The notes under the pieces were generated by a model. It was not told the DNA's origin. It saw only the letters and a list, made by a program, of their open reading frames with translations, and made no database searches. 64,000 nucleotides of DNA, from the NCBI RefSeq assembly GCF_016097555.1, contig NC_054706.1, positions 75,207,627 through 75,271,626 of the forward strand, given 5' to 3'. Both the position numbers and the translations under genes were made by a program. Positions 11,510-21,128 of this stretch are shown here, in pieces. Source of the stretch: Gigantopelta aegis. Its lineage: Eukaryota; Mollusca; Gastropoda; Neomphalida; Peltospiridae. The stretch's first letter is position 1. Each line of letters starts with the position of its first letter.

Positions 11510-12555
11510 AAATTTTTAGTATTCACTAATAACTCATTACTCGGAGTTTCAGGCTCCTCGCCTTCATCAGATGAGTGTTTATAATTGTGACAGTTAAGGT
11601 GACGTCACGCTGTGTGTACGCGGCGGTGCGCTCCTGACGTCATGGCACGTCAGTCGTGAGACTCTCGGCTTGTTGCTGTGGCGGCATTTTGATATGAGTT
11701 CTGTCCTTTTGTTGAGTAGCTTGTCTCCTTTTTCAAATAGTATTGAGAGCTTCTCCTCGATGCACAGGTTGCATTGTCCCGAGCTGCGTTTCCGTGTGTC
11801 CGATTTCCTGACGATTTCCCAATTGATGTGATAGGCGGTTTTTTTTCGTTTGAGTTCCCAGATGTATTTTGACAGTTCTGTCTCTTTTTCATAGCGTTCA
11901 TATTTGAAAGATTTAGTGTGGTTGTTAAACCTCTCCTTGAATGTACCTCCAGCAAGACCTATGTATGATCTGACAGTCTTACCAGATGCCACGTTTGCCC
12001 GGTATACGAGGGAGCTAGTTTGGCAGTTGCCGTTCAGGGGGCATTCGTTCTTCTGTCTGCAGTTACAAGACTTTTTTTTGTGCGGGATCGGTTGAGCTCT
12101 GGGTGATTTTCGTGTTGTGGCTTTTGATTATTGCTCCGAAGTTTTTCATGCAGCTGTAGCTGATTTTCAGGTTGTTTCTGTTGAACAATGTGTGGTACTT
12201 GTGATTATTTGGGAAATGCTTGGATATCAATTTGATGAACACGCTACCGACGTTTGTCTTCACATTCTTGCTGAATGGGGGGTTGAACCATGTGATTTTT
12301 CTGGGTCTTTTCCTTTTCTTTGTGTCTGGTTGTTCTCTATGTTTAGGCGGGTCGTATTGGATGTTTACTGTGTAGCCACTTGCCCTCAGCGCTTTGTTGT
12401 ACCCTAGTGCAGCTTCCGCGAAGTAGTCTTCATGGGAAGACAGAAGGGAAATTCGTTTGCCGATTGATTTTGGTATTTGCTTCGTGATTGCGGGTGGGTG
12501 GTTTGAGCTGACGTTGATGTAAACGGGTTCGTTGTTGGGTTTCCTGTAGGGTTTG

Positions 12556-12562
<7 letters not shown>
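11510..12562 (-). mobile_element. Penelope-like retroelement fossil, 5'-truncated
   Basis: On the minus strand the sequence codes for the C-terminal part of a Penelope-type polyprotein. There is a stretch with ITWFNPPFSKNVKTNVG and LISKHFPNNHKYH (reverse transcriptase C-terminal side), then a GIY-YIG-type endonuclease region with YIGLAGGTFKERF, ELSKYIWELK and CNLCIEEKLSIL. The 5' end is lost in a TA microsatellite. The reading frame is broken in at least one place. A hammerhead ribozyme follows the coding part, as known for this class. Age is moderate: the protein is still readable over most of its length. Confidence 0.8.
11524..11577 (-). ncRNA. Hammerhead ribozyme motif of the Penelope-like element
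   Basis: Read on minus: CUGAUGA core at 11570-11564; stem II AGGC-GAGGA-GCCU at 11563-11551 with all four pairs perfect; GAAA at 11550-11547; a short stem III (ACUC with GAGU) around an 8-nt loop; and a GUU cleavage triplet. Cleavage is predicted between 11531 and 11530. Stem I pairs CACUCAU (11577-11571) with AUUAGUG (11530-11524), six of seven. Minimal hammerheads with a very short stem III are established for Penelope-like elements. Activity is inferred, not shown. Confidence 0.8.

Positions 12563-12564
<2 letters not shown>

Positions 12565-12621
<57 letters not shown>
12565..12621. repeat. TA microsatellite at the truncated end of the retroelement
   Basis: About 25 TA units following an ATT tract. 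A second TA tract lies on the other side of the fossil at 11484-11507. Confidence 0.95.
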
Positions 12622-12624
<3 letters not shown>

Positions 12625-12716
12625 TTAAACTGGTGATTATATCAGATGTGCCTGTACTGACTCATGATCCATCCAAATTGTGGAAAGACGACAATCTCTC
12701 CCCTCTAAGAAAAGAA

Positions 12717-12738
12717 ACACACACACACACACACACAC
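12717..12738. repeat. AC microsatellite
   Basis: About ten AC units just inside the right part of the TIR element. Confidence 0.9.
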
Positions 12739-13161
12739 GGTTTAACATGCCTCTAAAGAAACTACAATAATTGTTTAAAAGTAACAAATAATTGGGAGTT
12801 GGGGGCGAATTGACAAATAGTTCGGGGCGAAAAAAGAAACAGTTGGGGGCGAACTGATACATGGGGCGAACAGGTCAAACTTGGGGGCGAACTGCCTTGG
12901 GGCGAAACGTCATGGATTCAATTTTGTCTTATGATGATTTATATATGGTATTTATTTTCAGATAAAGAATCAGGCAGAAAAATGGATTTGAACTGAAGAA
13001 TATGAACTGATGCATGGTCACATGGAAAGCTCAAAGTATGAAACCTACTGCTTTGAATTTCATTTTATTAAGGTTTTTTCTCCTGCAAATATGACATGTA
13101 ACTATACCAGTGTTGTCAATACCTGTAACTATGATTTTTGATAGAATGAATGAATGAACAG

Positions 13162-13505
13162 AGCTCGAACTTAATGACGGCACTGACGGCAATTGCCGTC
13201 TTTGAGCTATAAATTGCTGTAGGTAGAGAGCATCACTGATGGCACTTTTGTGCCATCGGTAAAGTTTCTCAACAATGGCAAAATGTATACACCCGGTGTA
13301 CATTAACTGCCAATATTTTACATTTGCACATTTGAAATGTCTACATACAACAAAATAACCTTTCAGTCATGTTTATTTGCTGCAAATGTCACTTTTTAAA
13401 AATATTGCCATATGCAAGCTCAAACTTGCCGTCGGTGGGCCATTGCACCCATGGCAGTTCCATTAAAAATTGCTGTGGGAGACAAATTATTAAGTTTGAG
13501 CCCTG
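13162..13505. repeat. Dispersed repeat with inverted ends
   Basis: GCTCGAACTTAATGACGGC at the left and ATTATTAAGTTTGAGCCC at the right are approximate inverses. Inside are GGCAATTGCCGTC and further GCCATCGG/CCGTCGGTGG-like inversions. A related fragment (GGCCCGAACGTAAGAATT) lies at about 43398. Probably a decayed MITE. Confidence 0.5.
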
Positions 13506-13514
13506 AATGAATAT

Positions 13515-14125
13515 TTAATGACACCCCAGCACAAAAATACACATCGGCTATTGGGTGTCACAAATGGCAAGTATATGAAAATATTATTTATATATATTTA
13601 TGTAAAACCACAGTGGAAGGAGCTGTGGGGGAAAAGTATAATACAATACATAAAATCGAGGTAAGTAAATTTTAAAACTTTGTATAGAAGTCAAAGTGTT
13701 TTAAAATCTTTACAATTAATTCTGGATGGAATTTAAAGGATTCCAAAACAATTTTGTTGCCAAATATATCATTTCTCGTTGGCTTGAGATGATCACACTC
13801 CACCAAAATGTGGTGCACAGTCAGTGTACACTGACAATGTTCACACTAAGAAGCAGGGTCCTTTAAAATATATGAATGCGTCAAATATGTATGGCCGATG
13901 CGGGCACGGCACAAGACTACTTCATCCTTCCTGCACTGCCTGTAGGATGACTGCCACAACAGAATGAAGCTTGTTTGCAATCACACCATCCCGATAATCT
14001 TGCCAAGTCAAACAAATATATTGGTTTATATGAAATTTAAAATCACTGTAGGGGACACCAACATGGACATGGGGCAAGTTCAAAGAAGATTTGGCAGCAA
14101 CATCATAAATGTGGCTTAGGCTAGT
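13515..14125 (-). mobile_element. LINE 3' fragment (RNase H-bearing, I/Jockey-like group)
   Basis: On minus the coding end reads LNLPHVHVGVPYSDFKF, then INQYICLTWQDYRDG, and after a frame change ARIGHTYLTHSYILKDPA followed by CEHCQCTLTVHHILVECDHL and a stop near 13665. The CxxC...H...C cluster before the stop is typical of such LINE ORF2 ends. The frame shift falls near 13915-13945. The 3' UTR ends with GAATGAATATTTAATGACACCCC. This is a 5'-truncated, dead copy. Confidence 0.75.
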
Positions 14126-14423
14126 AGAAAGGGGGTGTCATGGGCAGATCATGGAATTTGTTTATAGGGAAGTGTGTGTTGTGGGGGGTTCCTAGATACA
14201 AATGTAAGATGTATTTTAGAACTATATGCACTTTAAAAATAAGTGTGAAAAAATACATTTCTTGATGTGGGGGGGGGGGGGGCATGTCCAGATCCCCTCA
14301 ACCCCACCCCCAGATATCCATACCTAGATGCACTTATGATTTGTTTTAGCAGTTGCTTGCATCAATCCTTAAAACATTCTTTGAACACGTATATATTTAG
14401 AAGCACTATTTTCTGTTTCCCAG
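14126..14423. other. FBXL15-like upstream intron, no feature except a G tract
   Basis: A run of about 14 G at 14269-14282 followed by CCCCA-rich sequence. The polypyrimidine tract TTTTCTGTTTCCCAG immediately precedes the first recognised exon. Confidence 0.6.
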
Positions 14424-14975
14424 CTGTTCAACATGTCCAGAAAGGGTGACGTACCTGTCCCTCCCGTGGGAACATGTAATCTACCGGTACGTGATGCCGT
14501 GTCTGTCCCTGAAGGAGATCTTCCAACAGAGGCTGGTGTGCAGGCAGTTCAAGGAGCTGGTTGACCGCTACTTCCAGCTGACGTTCCTCGTTGACATCAG
14601 TCGCGTGCCTGGCCGCATGACGGCACTGGCCTTCTCCATCATGGTGGACAACAACCGGTGTCTGCGCTATCTGACGCTGCACAATGCCAAGGACTGGCTG
14701 TGTGACCAGCTGCTGCTGCCCGTGTTTGAGAACAATCCTCATCTTCAGAAGCTCGATCTCACCAACTGTTCCAGTCTCACGGAGACCAGCCTCAATGCCG
14801 TGGCTGTTCAGTGTCCACGGTTACGCATTCTGGTCCTAAGGAACTGTCACTGGGTCAGTCCGACAGGCATTTCCATGGTGACGGTGTGTCTGCCGGATTT
14901 AGAGCATCTTGATTTGACAGGTTGCTGGGATCTACAGGATAAAGCAATTATTTCTCTAGTTATGCAGTGCAACAA
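14424..14975 (+). CDS. FBXL15: FBXL15-like exon with F-box and first LRRs
   Basis: Acceptor TTCTGTTTCCCAG/CTG at 14423 and donor AACAA/GTAAGTG at 14976. The outgoing phase leaves AA, completed by the first A of the next exon to lysine. An alternative AG at 14440 has a weaker tract and would shorten the exon by 17 nt. GC content is clearly higher than in the surrounding DNA, as expected of coding sequence. Confidence 0.9.
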
Positions 14976-17086
14976 GTAAGTGTTATTTGTATGTCCGAGT
15001 TATTAAATTTCTATTTGAAAGCCATTTCATTTCACAGTATAACTAACACCATCTAGAAGTCTTGTGACAAGATATTTGTGTTGTTATTTTAGTTTTGTAG
15101 TTATATACAATTAAGAATCCACATCGCTCCAACCTGAGGATTTATTTCAACAGGTTAATAATTAAGATAATTAATTGCTTGTCCAAATTAAATGTAACAT
15201 ATTTTATCATTTAAAAGTTGAATGAATGAATGAATGTTTAATGCCACCCCAGCAAGATGTTATGTATAAAATTACTGTACAGACAACACATTTCTACAAT
15301 AATTGTTTCTCTGATCTCTTTTTATCCTGTCATGTGTGCTCTGTCCGATTTTAGATTGAGATATCTCTCCCCCCCCACTGCCCAGTAATCTTGTGAGTGC
15401 TCTATCGGATGTCAGACCGAGATATCTCTCCCCCCACTGCCCAGTAACGTTGTATGCTCTGATTTCAGACTGAGATATCTCCCCCCCCACACTGCCCATT
15501 AATCTTGTGTGCTCCGATTTTAGACTGAGGTATCTCTCCCCCTATACTGCCCAGTAATCTGCTCCGATTTCAGACTGAGATATCTCTCCTCCTACTGCCC
15601 AGTAATCTTGTGTGCTCCGATTTCAGACTGAGATATCTCTCTCTCTCTCCCCCCCCCCCCCACACTGCCCAGTAATCTTGTGTGCTCCGATTTTAGACAG
15701 GTATCTCTCCCCCTCCACTGCCCAGTAATCTGCTTTGATTTCAGACTGAGATATCTCTCCTCCTACTGCCCAGTAATCTGCTCCGATTTCAGACTGAGAT
15801 ATCTCTCTCTCTCTCCCCCCCCCCCACACTGCCCAGTAATCTTGTGTGCTCCGATTTTAGACAGGTATCTCTCCCCCTCCACTGCCCAGTAATCTGCTTT
15901 GATTTCAGACTGAGATATCTCTCCTCCTACTGCCCAGTAATCTGCTCTGATTTCAGACTGAGATATCTCTCCTCCTACTGCCCAGTAATCTGCTCTGATT
16001 TCAGACTGAGATATCTCTCCTCCTACTGCCCAGTAATCTGCTCTGATTTCAGACTGAGATATCTCTCCTCCTACTGCCCAGTAATCTGCTCTGATTTCAG
16101 ACTGAGATATCTCTCCTCCTACTGCCCAGTAATCTTGTGTGCTCTGATTTCAGACTGAGATATCTCTCCTCCTACTGCCCAGTAATGTTGTGTGCTCCGA
16201 TTTCAGACTGAGATATCTTTCCCCCCACTGCCCAGTAATCTTGTGTGCTCTGATTTCAGACTGAGATATCTGTCTCTCTCTAAGATCTACAGCCTCACTG
16301 ACAATGCTATCAACGTGGTGGCTCACTGCTGCGTCGGTCTACAGCATCTCAACATCCAGGGCTGTTGGCGCATCACCAACGATTCCATCAGGTAGGCAGA
16401 TATGTGCTGTCTAAAACTTTTTTTCTTCTAACTATAGTTGCCGATTTATATCATAATGTATTATTATAATGCTGGTTAACCATTGATTTATTTTATGATG
16501 CATTAATTACTCACCGATATATAATATAATGTATTACTATAATTAAATTTTGCATGTTATAGAAAGAAATGTTTTATTTACTCAACACATTTTATTTACG
16601 GTTATATGGCGTCAGACATATGGTTATGGACCACACAGATTTTGAGATCCGAAACCCAGTACCTACCAGCCTGTAGACCGATGGCCTAACCACGATGCCG
16701 GTTTGCAGGTTAATGACAGATTTATGTTATACTAAATACAATTGATTCACAATTATTTGTGCATTAGATAACTCAAATTTACACACACACTTGCCAGTGC
16801 ACATACACAATTTATTACAACAGATGTAATATATTATGTAAACACATTCCACATTGCACGTTAATCATAGATATATATTATTATGTTTTACTATATTTGC
16901 AGATTACTTGGTGCGTACTGTCAGTGTCTCGAAGCTCTACAAGTGAAGGACTGTCGCGATATTAATGAAATTAGTTTAGCACATCTCCGAGCTCGCGGAG
17001 TCAAGATCGACTGTAGACCGCCACCCGGAACTCAGTATCTGATGTACTTGTCTGAAAATCTACATCAACGTCATCTACAGATATAA
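14424..17086 (+). CDS. FBXL15: FBXL15-like F-box/LRR protein, three exons, start exon missing
   Basis: Spliced exons 14424-14975, 16260-16391 and 16903-17086 join in frame and give about 288 residues. Vertebrate FBXL15 has about 300. The F-box reads LSLPWEHVIYRYVMPCLSLKE. Leucine-rich repeats follow, for example LQKLDLTNCSSLTE, LRILVLRNCHWVS, LEHLDLTGCWDLQD and LQHLNIQGCWRIT. The C-terminus, with RARGVKIDCRPPPG, matches the family ending RKRGVDIDVEPP. FBXL15 is the substrate receptor of an SCF ubiquitin ligase that in vertebrates targets SMURF-type HECT ligases in BMP signalling; here that role is inferred. The frame stays open upstream to 14401 without ATG, so initiation must lie in an unseen upstream exon. 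The gene converges on ZGRF1, with 3.8 kb between the stops. Confidence 0.9.
15330..16259 (+). repeat. Splice-acceptor minisatellite, about 17 copies, 48-70 bp unit
   Basis: Each unit carries TGATTTCAG/ACTGAGATAT, that is the polypyrimidine-AG acceptor plus the first 15-19 coding nucleotides of the next exon, then CTCTCC...CTGCCCAGTAATC. The true exon 2 acceptor at 16259/16260 is the last unit. Copies closest to 48 bp are uniform (15900-16130); others carry C-rich or TC-rich insertions. Some decoys read TTTTAG or have lost the AG (near 15406). Overlapping plus frames such as 15844-16158 are repeat products, not genes. Confidence 0.9.
16260..16391 (+). CDS. FBXL15: FBXL15-like exon 2 of the visible set
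   Basis: Starts after GATTTCAG at 16259 with A completing lysine, then LRYLSLSKIYSLTDNAINVV. This supplies exactly the leucine-rich segment (LRSLSL in vertebrates) that would be missing if the exon began at the later AAG at 16284, and only this start keeps the frame. The donor ATCAG/GTAGGC is at 16392. Confidence 0.9.
16563..16706 (-). mobile_element. Internally deleted SINE in the FBXL15-like intron
   Basis: The tail part (ATTTACGGTTATATGGCG) and the head part (ACCTACCAGCCTGTAGACCG) of the family at 71-443 are joined directly, losing about 240 bp of middle. Confidence 0.8.
16903..17086 (+). CDS. FBXL15: FBXL15-like last exon
   Basis: Acceptor ATATTTGCAG/ATT at 16902, A completing arginine, then LLGAYCQCLEALQVKDCRDI. 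Stop TAA at 17084-17086. Confidence 0.92.
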
Positions 17087-17302
17087 TATATTGACATTTT
17101 TAACAATGGTACCATTAGTTTATTAGAACTGTGAGTAAAACTTAAATATTGTTACTGCTGGCAATGATAGCTAGTCTTGGTGTAAATTATAATATTGTTA
17201 TGGGCTTTCACATGTAATGTCAAAAGTAAGTTATGTTTGTGTACATTTGAGAGTGATGAATATAATATAGGTGGAATGTGCATATTATATTACATATGAT
17301 GT

Positions 17303-17308
17303 AATAAA
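17303..17308 (+). terminator. Candidate polyadenylation signal of the FBXL15-like gene
   Basis: AATAAA about 220 nt after the stop. A second AATAAA lies at 17414-17419. No transcript evidence is available to choose between them. Confidence 0.45.
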
Positions 17309-17516
17309 TGGTGTATATACACAGGCAAGTGTGTGTGACTGTGTGAGTTATCGAATTTATCCAGTGGACAAATATTAGCGAAGCAGTTTGCTGGTTCGGA
17401 TGTTTTGGCTGGTAATAAACTTGAATGGAACATTTATCTATACAAGCTGTTACTCGGACAACCCGGTAGTACGAGTCCATTACAGAATCCTTAAAGTAGT
17501 CATCATTGAAAGTTTC

Positions 17517-18245
17517 TTTGGTGTAGTGGTTAATCCATCAGACTTGAGACTGGATTCACATCCCAGAGCCAGCTCCCACACACATCAGGTTTAATAGGGA
17601 GGGATAGGCTATTACGCAGTCTTCTCTGTTATTAACCACTAATCACAGACAACCCACATAACTAAGGTGTTAAAGTTTGTTTTGTTTAATAACACCACTA
17701 GAGCATTTTGATTAATTAATCATCGACTGTTGGATGTCAAACCTATTTCATGGTCCATTCCTTGATGTGGTGAGGTAGCTTGCATGTCTCAATGACTCGG
17801 AGAGTTATGCCAGCTGGAGCATCGGCTCCTGGTAGGGTCACCCAAGCTGGACTGGTCATAGGGTAGAGACTAGACTAATATGGACCGAACTGACAGAGGA
17901 CGTGAATCAAGAAAGACAACTGTCGAGAAGCAAACTCCAAAATCAAAACTGGGCTGGATAGGCTCAGAATCCTAGTAAGGAAACTCCTAGGAGAAGAAAA
18001 ACTCCAAACTCAAACCAAATCCACTGAAGTCAGAGTACAGAAGCTTTGCATCAGCATTAGCGTGAAAACCGAAAGTACATGCACCAAGCTCTATGATGAT
18101 CATGGATGTCAAACATTTGGTAATTCTGATAATGTAGGCAGCAAGGGAATGGATCCACCGAGGTCATTTGATCCTGCAACGCAAGCACTTCACTCAACCG
18201 ACTGAGCTAAATTCAGCCCTAGTTGAGGTGTGTGTCTGGATAGAG
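17517..18245. mobile_element. Three-level nest of short interspersed elements
   Basis: The outer element is a plus-strand SINE whose head is at 17517-17660 (GTGTAGTGGTTAATCCATC, B-box GGATTCACATCCC) and whose tail seems to resume near 18218 (GAGGTGTGTGTCTGG). Into it a minus-strand SINE of another family was inserted: tail from 17663, head at 18115-18215 reading GAATTTAGCTCAGTCGG on minus. That SINE is in turn split by the insert at 17743-18103. Confidence 0.6.
17743..18103 (+). mobile_element. 360-bp insert with 11-bp target duplication
   Basis: GGATGTCAAAC is repeated exactly at 17732-17742 and 18104-18114, either side of the insert. The insert ends in a short ATGATGATC-like tail, as left by RTE-type LINE machinery, and has no intact reading frame. 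Family not established. Confidence 0.6.
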
Positions 18246-18317
18246 GAATGAAAATGGTATAAGTTTTAAAAGATGTCTTATCACATTTACAGTTGCCAAT
18301 CTATTCGTGAACCCTTC

Positions 18318-18660
18318 TCCAGCTACAGTGCACAGCTACAGTGCAAGATCACCCCAACCCCAAGATTCTATAAATGACAGGGTTTTCATCCCCCATGTAA
18401 TATAATAACTTGTGGCTGCTGTTATCAGAAATAAATAAGAAATATAAATTGTTCATAATGCTGGACACATGGCCATAAAATAAAACTTCGCTACAGTGCA
18501 ACATGCACCCCAGCCCACATTTCTATAAGTGACAAGAATTTTTGTCCTTGACAACAGAAAAATTAATATAATAAATTGTTGCTTCTGTTGTAAAAAATAA
18601 ATAAGAAATATATATTGTTCACAATGCTTAACACATGGCCATAACACATGGCCATAAGAT
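18318..18660 (+). repeat. Two diverged tandem copies, about 170 bp each
   Basis: 18330-18485 and 18490-18660 share CTACAGTGCAA, AAATAAATAAGAAATATA and ACACATGGCCATAA in the same order. Intergenic, no coding sequence. Confidence 0.7.
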
Positions 18661-19449
18661 AAGCTCAGCTGACCACTTGAGCAAACACAACTGAAGCTTG
18701 AGTGATGGTGAAGTTAATCTACCTCTCACTAGTCACATGGCCAGTGTTAAGATAACCCACTTGATAACACGTCTAGATAGCAGCTGACACACCTTAAAAC
18801 ACTTTTTTTTTTTTTTTAACCCAATTGTTCACTGTATTTACCCGACAATCGGTTAAATACCGTGACAAGATCTGATGAAAGAATGAAACTTTAAACCGGT
18901 ATCTTTTAACACTTTTAATAAAAACAGAAATATAAATATAGATTATTAAATAAATCAACAAGTTAACATTAAAGAAATATAGTCTAGGTAGCTGCATTTA
19001 TGTTCTATTTGATTTCTTTATTAAGAAATTAGAAAACCGTTAAAAATTCACCATTCTCATTCTGTTGACTTTCTTTTTCTCGGAGAAAGTAAAAAAATAT
19101 TTATTAAAAACACCTGAGCACATTTTAAACACTATTATTTATTTGTTTAATGTTTGTCACACACCTACTGATTAATACTGACATGGTCTGGTTGACACTA
19201 ACCTGAAAATGTGTGCCAGCATACACCAGCCAATGTGATGGTCCTGTCACCATTTGCAAGTTCTGATGGAAGATTATTTCTGATAGATTATGTCACAAAA
19301 CTGCAGATTAGACATAACCATCATATCTTTTCCCAGCACACACCTAAAAATTGGTCAGTCGAAAATTGGCGATAACACGACTGCCGAGTTGGTGTTAATC
19401 TACAGATGTGTGCCAAGCATAGCACACACCAAACGTAACTCTTGGTCTA
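18661..19449. other. Intergenic, no gene seen
   Basis: No reading frame or recognised element beyond a T tract at 18805-18819. Confidence 0.5.
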
Positions 19450-19672
19450 GCGAGCCTATTTCTCATTCCAGCCAGTGCACCACGACTGGTATATCAAACA
19501 CCATGGTATATGCTATCCTGTCTGTGGGATTGGGCATATTAATGATCCCTTGCTACTAATGGAAAAATGTAGTGAGTTTCCTCTAAGAATACATGTCAAA
19601 ATTACCAAATGTTTGACATCCAATAGTCAATGATTAATAAATCAATGTGCTTTAGTAGTGTTGTTAAACAAA
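19450..19672 (+). mobile_element. 5'-truncated SINE of the 3951 family
   Basis: Matches the tail of 3951-4258 in order (CCAGTGCACCACGACTGGTA, GACATCCAATAGTC, GTTAAACAAAACAAAC). The tRNA-like head is missing. Imperfect flanking repeats around GTCTAG(C/T)GA may be the target duplication. Confidence 0.7.
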
Positions 19673-19789
19673 ACAAACTTTAACTTTTAGTCTAGTGAAT
19701 GTAAACCTGCTGCTGCCACATGGGCTACTCCTGTTGATCAGCAGCAATATGTCTTTTAGATACTTTACACTATAACCCATTTCATGATC

Positions 19790-19907
19790 TGTCACATCAG
19801 TCAGACGGTGCCGATTGGAAAACCCCCCACCAAAAATGTCCACCCTCAGGGGATCGATCACATGACACAATGCATCTCAAACATGTTCTCTACCACTGAG
19901 CCATTAT
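19790..19907 (-). mobile_element. SINE head fragment
   Basis: On minus, GGCTCAGTGGTAGAGAACAT and GTGATCGATCCC are the two promoter boxes of a tRNA-derived SINE. No cloverleaf is complete, so it is not a tRNA gene. Confidence 0.6.
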
Positions 19908-20030
19908 CCTACTGTTTTTTGATTGAGATTCAATCTCAAAATCTTTTTTATTTACATGATTTGATTGGTGGACGAGTAGATAAGCAATAGGCTCGTCAAA
20001 ATAAGCTGGCAGCCGGTGGATTTTTATAGC

Positions 20031-20489
20031 TACCGTATACTCAAATATGTTTACGAATAAAATATACAATTGCGAACATGTTGATAGAACCGCGAATTTA
20101 ATTACGCACATACTTATTTCCGATTTGGTATAATATTGTTTACTATCTCTACACACCCAACCCATATCAGAATCAAGCAGTTAGAGGTCCACAAGGTCAC
20201 GTGATTCTGTAAACCTGCCTGGTCACATGGGTTTGATCGAAATGACACACATTTGGGTGCAAGTCTGTTGTTACATAATCTCAGTTTTGTTTGTTTTCTT
20301 TGTAACCTTGAATGGAAGTTTGTGGGTACCACCAATAATGAAAAGTTATTTCTTATGATATTTGCGTGTAATATGGGTAATTTTGATTTTATTATCGGGG
20401 GCAGTCACAAAAATAATTCCTCGCGAAAATGTAAAATGAAAGCCCGATCGCGAATTATTTTAGTCGCGAAAATATTTGCGTATACTGTA
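20031..20489 (+). mobile_element. MITE with GCGAA motifs, about 460 bp
   Basis: Inverted ends TACCGTATACTCAAATAT (20031) and ATATTTGCGTATACTGTA (to 20488) match with a few differences. CGCGAA motifs cluster near both ends. Confidence 0.65.
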
Positions 20490-20717
20490 TTTTAAGTTGG
20501 TGCCAGCTGTTTTAGAGTAGTGTTCCAATTTAATTACCAATTAATCACATTATTGAGGAATATGTTTAACATCTTTGCTTGCTTTGAATCAACAGCTTTC
20601 ATCATTGAAACACTCTGATGCTAACACAGTCTAACACTCTAGAGTTGTCAATTTAACCAACCCAAAAGCATATTTCTTACACATCCTCAAAAACCCATCT
20701 TTTCAAACTATAACTTA

Positions 20718-20723
20718 TTTATT
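20718..20723 (-). terminator. Candidate polyadenylation signal of the ZGRF1-like gene
   Basis: AATAAA on minus, about 175 nt after the stop codon at 20896-20898. Confidence 0.4.
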
Positions 20724-20895
20724 ACTTAAGGTGCTTGTTCTATAAAAGTAAATCAGGTTTGGTAGTGCTAATTTCATTCGACCCATATCATGGTTACATG
20801 GCTTTGGCATCCAGATCATCACTAAGCAGAAGCCAATCAGAAATTATAAAAATAGATATCCATGTGTGATGTTTGACAAATACATCCGTTTGTTC

Positions 20896-21128
20896 TCATC
20901 CATCAAGAAACAGTGGAAGGTCGTCGTCTGTGTCACTGGTATCTGCTGGTATTGGATTTAACAGATTACTCAGTCGGAGGCGTTTTCTCGAAGGTTTGGT
21001 AATAACTGGTACAACTGTTTCATGGCTGTCATCTTCTGCTCGGCTGTCCATTGTGGTTAGCGAAACAATGGGAGACTTGTAGCAGTCATCAGTTTCCATG
21101 GGTACTGTTGAGTTTTCAAAATCATCAT
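20896..21128 (-). CDS. ZGRF1: ZGRF1-like exon 28, C-terminus
   Basis: Acceptor TTCTTTTTCAAG/AT before 21128; reads DDDFENSTVPMETDD to DTDDDLPLFLDG and stop. Acidic and serine-rich, with a basic patch KPSRKRLRL that could be a nuclear localisation signal (inference). Confidence 0.8.

Larger units (their letters stand above)
11119..12910 (+). mobile_element. TIR element with GTTCGCCCCC subterminal motifs, split by a retroelement fossil
   Basis: The left end ACGTTTCCCACC and right end GGGGCGAAACGT are inverted and imperfect. Subterminal GTTCGCCCCC motifs follow on the left (about 11138, 11162), with several inverse copies GGGGGCGAA on the right (12805-12905). The Penelope-like fossil and TA tracts occupy the middle, so the element was probably the target of that later insertion. 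Confidence 0.55.

Noticed and set aside
12117-12407. 96-codon plus frame
   Set aside because: Antisense to the Penelope-like coding region.
14446-14448. GTG at 14446 as start codon of the FBXL15-like protein
   Set aside because: Eukaryotic nuclear genes start at ATG; the frame is open upstream into a good splice acceptor, so the start is in an earlier exon.
16285-16391. Start of FBXL15 exon 2 after the AAG at 16282-16284
   Set aside because: Phase would not match exon 1 and the LRYLSLS repeat strand would be lost; the acceptor at 16259 fixes both.
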